Source: Candidatus Rifleibacteriota bacterium
Lineage (GTDB): Bacteria > Riflebacteria > Ozemobacteria > Ozemobacterales > Ozemobacteraceae
Assembly (NCBI GenBank): GCA_017526725.1
Contig: JAFXRA010000209.1
Span: 1 to 15,496 of the forward strand
DNA length: 15,496 nt
Reading direction: 5' to 3'
Position numbers and translations under genes: made by a program. Below the pieces are notes generated by a model that did no database searches, had not been told where the DNA came from, and was given only the letters and a program-made list of their open reading frames with translations. This document shows, one piece after another, positions 1 to 6,010 of the stretch. Positions within the stretch are counted from its first letter, which is position 1; each line of letters starts with the position of its first letter.

Positions 1-52
1 ACACTTCGTTGTGATACGGCGACTGATGTCGGCCTGTGTTAGTTGTTCCTGC

Positions 53-133
53 TCCCCTCGAGAACAGTGACTGAGGGGGATTAATATATCCCCTTTCTCA
101 AAGGGGAAAGCCTGCGATAGCAGGCTAGGGGAT
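53..133. repeat. GC-rich multi-hairpin palindromic element
   Basis: Three stems are packed together. TCCCCTC (53-59) can pair with GAGGGGGA (73-80) with one bulge. CCCCTTT (90-96) pairs with AAAGGGG (100-106) around CTC. AGCCTGC (109-115) pairs perfectly with GCAGGCT (120-126) around GATA. ATCCCC at 88-93 can alternatively pair with GGGGAT at 128-133, enclosing the last two hairpins. This patch is much richer in G and C than the surrounding DNA, which suggests a dispersed palindromic repeat or a structured RNA. The run of T after 133 is short and follows GGGGA, so I do not call it a terminator. Confidence 0.5.
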
Positions 134-351
134 TTTTGAGAAGTTGAATAAGCAGTTGAAAGTTAAGTCCGAAGACTACTGTGAATAAAAACAATCCCCT
201 TATCTCTTTTTTTCTCTAATCTCTAATCTCTTAGCTAAGCTTCGCTTGGCGTTCGTTTTCCAATGGTCAGAAAATTGTCATGTTGAAAATATTGTGTTAC
301 GCTTCGCGGTAGAAGACTTTCTTGTGTGACGTTTCACTGTGGTAATTGTTT

Positions 352-471
352 AAAATAGTTCTAAGTTCAAAGAGTTCTAATTGTTTAGCTCTATTCTACA
401 AAATAACTTTCGTTTTAACAATTTGAACGACTCGAACAATTAGAACAACTAGAACCAACTAGAACTATTTT
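352..471. repeat. Long imperfect palindrome made of degenerate 9-bp repeats
   Basis: The right arm is a degenerate tandem repeat with a 9-10 bp period, each unit starting GAAC: 425-433, 434-442, 443-451, 452-461 and 462-470 (approximate consensus GAACAAYTA). The left arm (352-385) carries the same units inverted. GTTCTAATTGTT at 374-385 is the exact reverse complement of 435-446, and AAAATAGTTCT at 352-362 is the exact reverse complement of 461-471. The two arms could fold into a long hairpin with a loop of about 49 bases. The function is not known to me. Confidence 0.55.
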
Positions 472-526
472 CAACTCTCAGTTTTCTATTTTCACATCTC
501 TCATTTCTCATCTCTTAAAATTTGTA

Positions 527-603
527 GTCTACCCATTGTCATAATCGTATAGCTTTCAGGGCTAAAGCCCATACGCTATACTTTTTATGACAAATGTGTA
601 GAC
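527..603. repeat. 77-bp palindromic element, copy 1
   Basis: The ends GTCTAC (527-532) and GTAGAC (598-603) are perfect inverted repeats. Inside, GTCATAA pairs with TTATGAC, then GTATAGC with GCTATAC, then GGGCT with AGCCC around AA, giving a three-tier stem with small internal loops. A second, nearly identical copy lies at 1021-1094 in the same orientation. The outer base pair differs in a compensating way (T-A here, C-G there), which suggests that folding is conserved. It could be a small non-autonomous palindromic element (REP- or MITE-like) or a conserved RNA hairpin. Confidence 0.7.
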
Positions 604-663
604 TTATCTTATATCTCAACTCTTGGTCTTAAATCTGGATTGTTAGAAACTAAAACCGATAGA

Positions 664-821
664 GTTTACATAATATTTGTGATTTTTGTGTAATAATAAG
701 GTAAAGAGATTTACATAATATTTGTACGCTAACAAAATGTTTCACGTGAAATATAAAAAACTGGAAATTGTACTTTTTTATGTAAACTTATTCAAAAAAC
801 ATGCAAGTTTACATAATAATT
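664..821. repeat. Cluster of TTTACATAA motifs flanking a parS-like site
   Basis: The 16-bp string TTTACATAATATTTGT occurs identically at 665-680 and 710-725, each preceded by AGAG. The core returns inverted at 778-789 (TTATGTAAACTT) and direct at 805-816 (AAGTTTACATAA). These last two are perfect inverted repeats of each other around a 15-base spacer. The parS-like palindrome at 738-753 lies between the second and third copies. The spacing and arrangement look like iterons or protein-binding sites in a very AT-rich stretch. No DnaA-box consensus is visible nearby. Confidence 0.55.
738..753. other. parS-like ParB-binding site (centromere)
   Basis: The 16 bases TGTTTCACGTGAAATA match the widely conserved bacterial chromosomal parS sequence TGTTTCACGTGAAACA at 15 of 16 positions, with only the C at position 15 changed to T. 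The central 12 bases TTTCACGTGAAA form a perfect palindrome. ParB loads on parS as a CTP-dependent sliding clamp and acts with ParA and SMC in chromosome segregation. A match this close is very unlikely by chance in a window of this size. No parA or parB gene is seen here, which is normal for scattered chromosomal parS sites. Confidence 0.75.
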
Positions 822-849
822 ATAAATTCTAGATGAATATAAATTATGA

Positions 850-895
850 TAATAAAAAAGCCCATCTGAGGTAGGGTGTACCATTAGATGGGCTT
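850..895 (-). terminator. Intrinsic terminator of the minus-strand operon
   Basis: Read on the minus strand, a 10-bp perfect stem AAGCCCATCT (886-895 with 858-867) is followed directly by a T run (858-850). The large loop contains a second short stem, GGTA (870-873) with TACC (879-882), which would extend the hairpin. It lies about 220 bases past the stop codon of the HEAT gene and is oriented to stop transcripts arriving from it. On the plus strand the stem is not followed by a T tract, so it acts in one direction. Confidence 0.75.
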
Positions 896-942
896 ATACT
901 AACCATTGTTTTCGTTTATAAATGAAAATTTATGGATTGCCA

Positions 943-959
943 AGCCTCTTTCAGAGGCT
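943..959. other. Small perfect hairpin in the 3' untranslated region
   Basis: AGCCTCT (943-949) pairs perfectly with AGAGGCT (953-959) around the triloop TTC. No T run follows on either strand, so it is not a classic terminator. It lies between palindromic element copy 2 and the terminator, within the probable 3' leader of the HEAT transcript, and may slow 3' exonucleases. Confidence 0.35.
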
Positions 960-1020
960 CGCCCTTTATAGGACTATAGCTCGAAATTTGATGAAAAATC
1001 AGTATTTATTTGTTTGTTAA

Positions 1021-1094
1021 CCTACCCTTGTCATAAACGTATAGCTTTCAGGGCTAAAGCCCAGACGCTATACTTTTTATGACAAATGAGTAGG
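1021..1094. repeat. 74-bp palindromic element, copy 2
   Basis: Nearly identical to the element at 527-603 and in the same orientation. CCTAC (1021-1025) and GTAGG (1090-1094) close the stem, with the same inner pairings (GTCATAA/TTATGAC, GTATAGC/GCTATAC broken at one point, GGGCT/AGCCC). It begins only about 20 bases past the HEAT stop codon, so it would be transcribed with that gene on the minus strand. The outermost pair differs from copy 1 by a compensating change. Confidence 0.7.
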
Positions 1095-1115
1095 CATAGA
1101 ATAAGCTAATAATTA

Positions 1116-4100
1116 TCAGTTCAGCTTGTGAGCCTTGAATATTTCCTGCAAAGCTGCATTGGCTGCAAGTCTGACTTCCTTGCTTTGGTCTCTTGTAGTG
1201 TTCTTCAAAGCTACAAGACATCTTATATCGCGCAGGTTGCCAAGGGCTTCAGCAGCGGTCTTTCTAACAACACTGCTACGGTCAGAAAGCATAACCATAA
1301 GAGTTTCAACAACTTCGCTACCGCCAATTCTACCCAGTATACGAGCGATATTTTCGCGTAAGAAGTTGTTTCTGTCTTGGGAGATATGGAGCAGTTTGTC
1401 GATGAGATTTCTTTCACCGATGCGGATAAGAAGGTCGCAGGCGTGACGTCTGATGCGTTCTTCAGGATTCTTAAGAGCTTCGATAAGCACTTCGTAAGAA
1501 TTTTCACCAAAGCTGACAATAGCTTCGCTGCAGGCCAATGGAACAAGTGGAGAAGGATCGTCGAGACGGGCAAGCATCGGCAGAATTGCAGAAGGTTCGC
1601 CAAGTTTGGCAATTGCTTCTGCGGTAGTGCTGCGAACTTTTTCTGCTGGGTCTTCCAATGTTTTGACCAAATGCGGCAATGCAACTTTGTCGCGTCTTTC
1701 GCCAAGAGCTTCGACTGCTGTAGCGCGAACAGATTCAGATTTATCAGCAAGAGCAGAAATAATAATTTCTGGAACTCTTGCGTCTGCCATCATAGACAGA
1801 GACTTGATAGAAAGTTTTCTGACAAGTTCAGAAGGATCTTTGCAGGCTTTCTGCAGGAATTCAACTGCAGCAGTGTCTTTAAGGTCTCCGAGAACTTCAG
1901 CAGCTTTTGCTCTAACAACTTCAATAGAGTCTTTAAGAGCTTCAATAGCAGGCTGAACTGCAGCAGTTGTACCTATCTTGCCAATAGCTTCAATTGCAGA
2001 TGTTCTGACTTTTTCAGCCGGGTCTTTAACTAAGTTAGCCAAAGTTCTGATTGCACGCGGGTCTCTAGTGTCGCCTAAGACTGTTGCTATTGCAATCTTA
2101 ACAGGTTCAGCAGGATGAGAAGCGCTGCGGATAAGTTTTTCTACAAGCTTCTTGCTTCTGTTAGCTGTAAGAGTACGAGAAAGCAAATCTAACGGGATAT
2201 TGAATTCCGGTTTCTTAAGGATATCGATAAGAGCATCTAAGGCACCTTCGGTTTTTATTCCGCCGAGAGCTTCAACACACCATTGGCGCTGGAACTGGTC
2301 ACCAGCTATGAAGTAATCCATCAAAACAGGAATTGCCTTGTCATTGCCGACTTTGGCAAAGAGATGAGCAACATTGAGTTTGATGAGGTGAAGGATTTCG
2401 TTGTTGTATTCCAAGAAACTCTTGTTTGGTATACCTGAAAGCTGTTTGATATCTTTTTCGGTAAGAGTTTCTCTAGCAATCTTAACCAGTAGACCGAATG
2501 AACGTTCATCCTGCAGGTTAGCAAGAGACTGGGCAATTGAGAACTGAGCCCATGCGTAACCTTCTTTAAGAGTAACATTCATCTGTGCAGATGTGATGTA
2601 GTTGTCTATTGAAACAAGGCTGTCTGCTATGCATGTAGAAATCTTTGTATCATCAGTAGAATCCAATACTTTGAGCAATGGGAATATAGCTTTTATGCTG
2701 CCTATGCTGCCCAATATTCTGACGAGTGAAGGAAGTATTGAATGATTTTCTTCTGATTCGATGGCTTTTGTAATGTATTCGACTGCATTTTCACCCATTT
2801 CACAGATGGCCCATTCAGCCTTTTCAACAATCTGCTGGTCTTGTTCGGCAAGAGATTTAATAAGAGGATCAATGGCTTTAACGCCTTTAATATTGCCAAG
2901 AGCTTCAATGGCAGCCAATCTTACATCTCTTTCAGAGTCAGTAAGTTTCTGAATTAATGGGTCGATGGCTATTGGATTACCAATCTTGCCTATAGCCTTA
3001 GCGGCAGTAATCTTAAATTCGGCTTCTGGAGAATCAAGATACTTGATTAAATTGCCGGCAGAAGATTTTTCACCGATTTCGCCAAGAGCTTCGATGGCTT
3101 TCAGGCTAAGAGCTTTGTCGTCTTTATCAAGAACGGCAAGCACATATCTGCTTGCTTTTGGAGACTTAATCTTGGCAAAAGCTTCGATTGCAAGAGTAGT
3201 CAATCTAGGATTAAATGCATTGGAAAGTTTAAGCATTGGGTCAACGGCTTTTTGATTACCGATTTCACCTAATGCCCAAATAATCTTTTCTTTGAGCTGC
3301 GGAGTGCTTACTTGATAAATTTCTATGAGTGGTTCAACTGCGTTAGCATTCTTGATTTGACCAAGAGCTTGGATTGTAGCGGCTCTGATTCTTTCGTTAT
3401 CTTCGCTCAATACTACAAGTAACTGATCGCAAGCGGCTGTAGAACCAATTTTTCCAAGTGCTTCGATAGCTTTAAGTCTGACTTCGAATTCCGGGTCTTT
3501 AAGCATTGGAAGCACGATAACAACAGATTTAGGTTCAGCTATATTACCGATTGCTTCACAGGCAATATAACGCAAGTCGTTGTTGCGGCTCTTTAAGAAG
3601 GCACTAACTGCTTTAAGAGCGGCTGTAGAAGAACCAATCTTACCAAGAGCTTCAAGAGTAACATAGCGAAGGTCTTCGTTATCTTCTTCTAAAAGTCTGA
3701 TTAATGGAAGAACGGCATCTTTAGAACCTATTTTACCGAGAGAACGGGCTGCAATAAACTTAAGCTGAGGCTGATCTGAGCTAAGACATTGAATAAGCGG
3801 ATTAACTGCTTCTTCAGCACCTATTTCGCCGAGATGGTCAGCTGCTATTTCTCTGATATCTTTCAGATCATCATTTAATAGATTGATGAAGTCAGGAATA
3901 GATTCTTTGAGATTGAGTTCCTGCATCTGAAGAACAAGAGAATAACGCTTATCTGGGTCAGCTGTGTCTGCAAGAAGCTGGCGCAATTCTTCAAGCTGTT
4001 CTTCCGGAGTCTGTGGAGCGATTTCTTCAAGTATTGCCTGAGGCTGAGTGAAAGCAATAGCTTCATTCAAACCGCTGGCTTCATTAGCGGCTTCAACATC

Positions 4101-4328
4101 ATTAGCAAGGTTATCGAAGTCGATTGCAGGTTCCTGATGAGGTTCTTCTTCAACAGTTTCAACAGTTGTCATTTCTTCAGAAGCGGTATTATCTGTTGCA
4201 GTTACATCATTAAGGTAGCTTAAATCTTCTTCTTCAGCGGGTTTTTCTTCTGGGGTTTCTTCAGCAGTGATTGGGCTGTCGATATTAGAAAAATCATCGC
4301 CGCCCAATTCCATAAGAAGATTATTCAA
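1116..4328 (-). CDS. Giant HEAT-repeat protein (3' part of a frameshifted gene)
   Basis: From about residue 110 to the end this is a nearly unbroken array of roughly 30 HEAT repeats of about 31 residues of the PBS-lyase (EZ-HEAT) type, with recurring signatures such as VRxxAIEALGKIG and AVxPLIxxL. A less regular stretch interrupts the array near the middle. The first ~105 residues are acidic and probably disordered. No catalytic site, signal peptide or membrane segment is seen, so a cytosolic scaffold or protein-binding role is inferred. The start at 4328 is TTG without a ribosome site. The frame stays open upstream to 4595 through an Ala/Pro/Lys-rich linker that contains no ATG, GTG or TTG start. 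This strongly suggests the frame is the continuation of the zinc-ribbon gene at 4553-5551 rather than an independent gene. It ends in TGA just before palindromic element copy 2. Confidence 0.85.
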   Translation of the reverse strand: MNNLLMELGGDDFSNIDSPITAEETPEEKPAEEEDLSYLNDVTATDNTASEEMTTVETVEEEPHQEPAIDFDNLANDVEAANEASGLNEAIAFTQPQAILEEIAPQTPEEQLEELRQLLADTADPDKRYSLVLQMQELNLKESIPDFINLLNDDLKDIREIAADHLGEIGAEEAVNPLIQCLSSDQPQLKFIAARSLGKIGSKDAVLPLIRLLEEDNEDLRYVTLEALGKIGSSTAALKAVSAFLKSRNNDLRYIACEAIGNIAEPKSVVIVLPMLKDPEFEVRLKAIEALGKIGSTAACDQLLVVLSEDNERIRAATIQALGQIKNANAVEPLIEIYQVSTPQLKEKIIWALGEIGNQKAVDPMLKLSNAFNPRLTTLAIEAFAKIKSPKASRYVLAVLDKDDKALSLKAIEALGEIGEKSSAGNLIKYLDSPEAEFKITAAKAIGKIGNPIAIDPLIQKLTDSERDVRLAAIEALGNIKGVKAIDPLIKSLAEQDQQIVEKAEWAICEMGENAVEYITKAIESEENHSILPSLVRILGSIGSIKAIFPLLKVLDSTDDTKISTCIADSLVSIDNYITSAQMNVTLKEGYAWAQFSIAQSLANLQDERSFGLLVKIARETLTEKDIKQLSGIPNKSFLEYNNEILHLIKLNVAHLFAKVGNDKAIPVLMDYFIAGDQFQRQWCVEALGGIKTEGALDALIDILKKPEFNIPLDLLSRTLTANRSKKLVEKLIRSASHPAEPVKIAIATVLGDTRDPRAIRTLANLVKDPAEKVRTSAIEAIGKIGTTAAVQPAIEALKDSIEVVRAKAAEVLGDLKDTAAVEFLQKACKDPSELVRKLSIKSLSMMADARVPEIIISALADKSESVRATAVEALGERRDKVALPHLVKTLEDPAEKVRSTTAEAIAKLGEPSAILPMLARLDDPSPLVPLACSEAIVSFGENSYEVLIEALKNPEERIRRHACDLLIRIGERNLIDKLLHISQDRNNFLRENIARILGRIGGSEVVETLMVMLSDRSSVVRKTAAEALGNLRDIRCLVALKNTTRDQSKEVRLAANAALQEIFKAHKLN

Positions 4329-4371
4329 ATCTTCATCTTCGGAATTAGAAGTTTCTGGTTGAGGCTTAGCA

Positions 4372-4491
4372 GGTTTAGTAGCAACTGCTTGAACTGGTTT
4401 TGGAGCAACCGCTGTTGCTGGTTTAGGGGCAACTGCCTGTGCTGGCTTTGGAGCAACTGCCTGTGCTGGCTTTGGAGCAACTGCCTGAGCC
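4372..4491 (-). repeat. 24-bp coding tandem repeat, five units
   Basis: Five consecutive 24-bp units (4372-4395, 4396-4419, 4420-4443, 4444-4467, 4468-4491) plus a partial sixth encode an eight-residue repeat close to PKPAQAVA in the HEAT reading frame. The last two full units differ at only two bases. The unit length keeps the HEAT frame open, and other frames give Gln/Leu-rich nonsense. This is evidence that the upstream extension of the HEAT frame is translated. It probably forms a stiff, extended linker between the acidic region and the HEAT array, of variable length between strains. Confidence 0.75.
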
Positions 4492-4552
4492 GGCTTTGGA
4501 GTTTCCTCAATTGGAGTAACTTCTGGTTCTGGAGTTTCAACTGGTTCAACAA

Positions 4553-5551
4553 TTAGTGAACTAAGGAAATCATCGTCACTTTCTTCAACTGGATTTCAAC
4601 GGCAGGTGTTTCTGAAGCCACATCAAAACTGGTTGTGTCGAACGAAGTTGTGTCTTCTGTAATAGAAAAATCTTCTGTTGTTTCTGAAGCTGGAGCAGGG
4701 GACGGAGTAGAAAAATCATCATTACTGCTTACTATTAAACCACTTAAATCATCGTCAGAATCATCTATAGTTGGGGTGCTTTCAACTGTTTCTGTGGTTC
4801 CTGAATCTAAATCACCAAAATCAAAGCTTTCTGTGCTGGCATTGAAATCCTGGGTGTCGAAATTAGTTGTTTGATCATCAGAAGAGGCAGAGAGATCAAA
4901 TTCTACCGGTTGTTCGCTTGTTTCTTCCTGTGGAGTAATATCAAAAGACAGGGTATCTTCTTCGGGTTTTGGCTGACTAGTTTCTACTGTTTCTGTCTGA
5001 GGTGCATAGGCAACATTGGTTGCAGGTTCTTCTGCAGGCTGTTGTTCTGGCATTGTCATGTCAAATTCTGCTGGTGCAGCAAATGGGTCATCAGAAGAAT
5101 CTTCAGGAGTTTCGATACTTATTGTATTGCTATTTTCTGTATCAGCATTCAGGTCAAGATCTAATTCAAGATTGTCTGAACTGGCTGTATCAAGATTTAA
5201 ATCTAATCCTCCGGACTGAGAGTCGCTGGAATCAAAGTTAAAGTCAGCGCTTTCAGTATTTAAATCCAGGTTAAGGCCACCATCTGCTTCAGAATTAGCG
5301 CTTAAATCAAAGTTAAAGTCAGCGGAATTGTCGTTCTGAGCGGTGTCGCTGCTTGAAAGATCCAAGTCAAGACCGTTTGAACTGGAGGATGTATCCAGAT
5401 TGAAGTCATCAAAAGATAAATTATCTATACTTACTTGTTCTCGTTCTGCAGGCGGGATATCTTGATTCCCCGCTTCTGGCAAAGCCATTCCACACATATT
5501 GCAGAACTTGTTATCATTTTCATTTTCAAAACCGCAACCAGGACAGAGCAT
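4553..5551 (-). CDS. Zinc-ribbon protein with long acidic low-complexity region (5' part of a frameshifted gene)
   Basis: The N-terminus has a zinc ribbon with Cys3, Cys6, Cys17 and Cys20 (CPGCG and CNMCG), typical of the short ribbons that head many bacterial proteins of varied function. The rest is acidic and low in complexity, rich in Asp, Ser, Thr, Glu and Asn, with repeated alternating patterns such as LDLNL and FNFD, and is probably disordered. The start is well supported: an ideal GGAGGT sits four bases before the ATG. The last ~15 residues (IQLKKVTMISLVH) are basic and unlike the rest, as expected after a frameshift. The natural continuation is the HEAT frame downstream. There are no membrane segments. 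The function is unknown; a scaffold or adaptor is an inference from composition. Confidence 0.85.
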   Translation of the reverse strand: MLCPGCGFENENDNKFCNMCGMALPEAGNQDIPPAEREQVSIDNLSFDDFNLDTSSSSNGLDLDLSSSDTAQNDNSADFNFDLSANSEADGGLNLDLNTESADFNFDSSDSQSGGLDLNLDTASSDNLELDLDLNADTENSNTISIETPEDSSDDPFAAPAEFDMTMPEQQPAEEPATNVAYAPQTETVETSQPKPEEDTLSFDITPQEETSEQPVEFDLSASSDDQTTNFDTQDFNASTESFDFGDLDSGTTETVESTPTIDDSDDDLSGLIVSSNDDFSTPSPAPASETTEDFSITEDTTSFDTTSFDVASETPAVEIQLKKVTMISLVH

Positions 5552-5639
5552 AATGACCTCCGATGAAATACCGTCTTCTAATTAGAATTCAGTAGATAAG
5601 CTTACCAAAACGTTGATTATTTGTCTTGTAATTTTTCTA

Positions 5640-5667
5640 AATATAAAATATTTTTTCTTAATTTCAA
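5640..5667 (-). promoter_or_regulatory. Candidate sigma-70-type promoter for the zinc-ribbon/HEAT gene
   Basis: On the minus strand TTGAAA (5667-5662) and TATATT (5645-5640) are 16 bases apart, close to the -35 and -10 consensus, and lie in the 133-bp gap after the ComFB-family gene. A second weaker pair (TTGGTA, 16 bases, TCTAAT) lies nearer the gene. AT-rich DNA gives many false matches. Read-through from the upstream operon is also possible, since no terminator is seen in the gap. Confidence 0.4.
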
Positions 5668-5684
5668 TGAATAATTTCACCATT

Positions 5685-5996
5685 TCAATGATGAGGATTT
5701 TGTTGAACTAAGCGATATGCCTTTAATACTGCTTCTTCAGCTAGTCTGATGTTCATAACATCCTCCGTAAATTTTTCTGGAGGACAGAATGCATCATAAC
5801 TTCCCAGAATCCAATAACGTGTAGGCAGACTGTTTAATGCCAAAGCACATGTGTCGAGCACACAATCGTGGCATGGGCACATTTCGTTTCTTTCTATCAT
5901 TTCTGATACAGCAGTAAAAACAAGGTTTTCCCACATGTTTACCATTCTGCTGAAATCATATTTATTTAATGGTTCCCTATCGAGAATATTTTCCAT
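5685..5996 (-). CDS. ComFB-family (late competence / cyclic-dinucleotide receptor) protein
   Basis: A protein of 103 residues. It carries the ComFB signature: a cysteine cluster CPCHDC (Cys40, Cys42, Cys45), then Asp48, Cys50 and ALALNSLPTRY, which matches the family's ALALNxLPPRY. In B. subtilis ComFB belongs to the late competence comF operon, and ComFB-domain proteins in cyanobacteria have been reported to bind cyclic dinucleotides. I place the start at ATG 5996, because GGAG lies six bases upstream. A TTG at 6008 would overlap this site. The gene begins 14 bases after the recJ stop, so it is probably co-transcribed with recJ and the HD-GYP gene, whose enzyme class acts on c-di-GMP. The cysteines suggest a metal site. 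The family call is firm; the function is inferred. Confidence 0.85.
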   Translation of the reverse strand: MENILDREPLNKYDFSRMVNMWENLVFTAVSEMIERNEMCPCHDCVLDTCALALNSLPTRYWILGSYDAFCPPEKFTEDVMNIRLAEEAVLKAYRLVQQNPHH

Positions 5997-6010
5997 TGTA
6001 ATCTCCAACT

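Larger units (their letters stand above)
1..1115. other. Gene-free, structure-rich intergenic island
   Basis: No convincing gene is seen here on either strand. Frames are short and lack ribosome sites. The stretch is filled with inverted and direct repeats, listed separately: a GC-rich hairpin cluster at 53-133, a 9-bp repeat palindrome at 352-471, two copies of a long palindromic element at 527-603 and 1021-1094, TTTACATAA motifs at 664-821 around a parS-like site, and a minus-strand terminator at 850-895. The part from 1115 down to about 850 is the likely 3' untranslated region of the minus-strand HEAT gene. Positions 134-351 hold pyrimidine-rich, low-complexity sequence (repeated TCTCTAA near 200-235) and nothing I can name. 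Confidence 0.75.
1116..5551 (-). pseudogene. Composite zinc-ribbon/acidic/HEAT gene with a single frameshift
   Basis: Joining the two minus-strand frames gives one protein of about 1,480 residues: zinc ribbon, long acidic disordered region, Ala/Pro/Lys repeats, HEAT array. The frames overlap between 4553 and 4595. One extra base in the TTT run at 4594-4596 would turn VEIQLKK into VENPVEESDDDFLSSLIVEP and run directly into the HEAT frame. The restored SDDDFLSSLIV echoes SDDDLSGLIV upstream, supporting continuity. The downstream frame has no start or ribosome site of its own. The break may be a sequencing or assembly error, a real mutation, or less probably recoding. No canonical slippery heptamer is seen in the overlap. 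Confidence 0.7.

Noticed and set aside
425..470. CRISPR array in the 9-bp repeats
   Set aside because: The units are too short and degenerate, there are no unique spacers, and no cas genes lie nearby.
664..821. A replication origin (oriC) at the parS-like site and AT-rich repeats
   Set aside because: No TTATCCACA-type DnaA boxes and no dnaA, dnaN or gidA genes are seen, and the long minus-strand operon would run head-on to a fork leaving this point. parS-like sites also occur away from oriC.
1377..2033. 218-codon plus-strand open frame inside the HEAT region
   Set aside because: It is antisense to regular HEAT repeats. Its Phe/Ser/Arg/Asn-rich repeats are the complement of the HEAT periodicity, and no start signal is visible.
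4553..4600. Programmed -1 ribosomal frameshift between the zinc-ribbon and HEAT frames
   Set aside because: No canonical slippery heptamer lies in the 45-base overlap and no clear stimulatory stem was seen. A missing base in a short homopolymer explains the break more simply, although recoding is not excluded.
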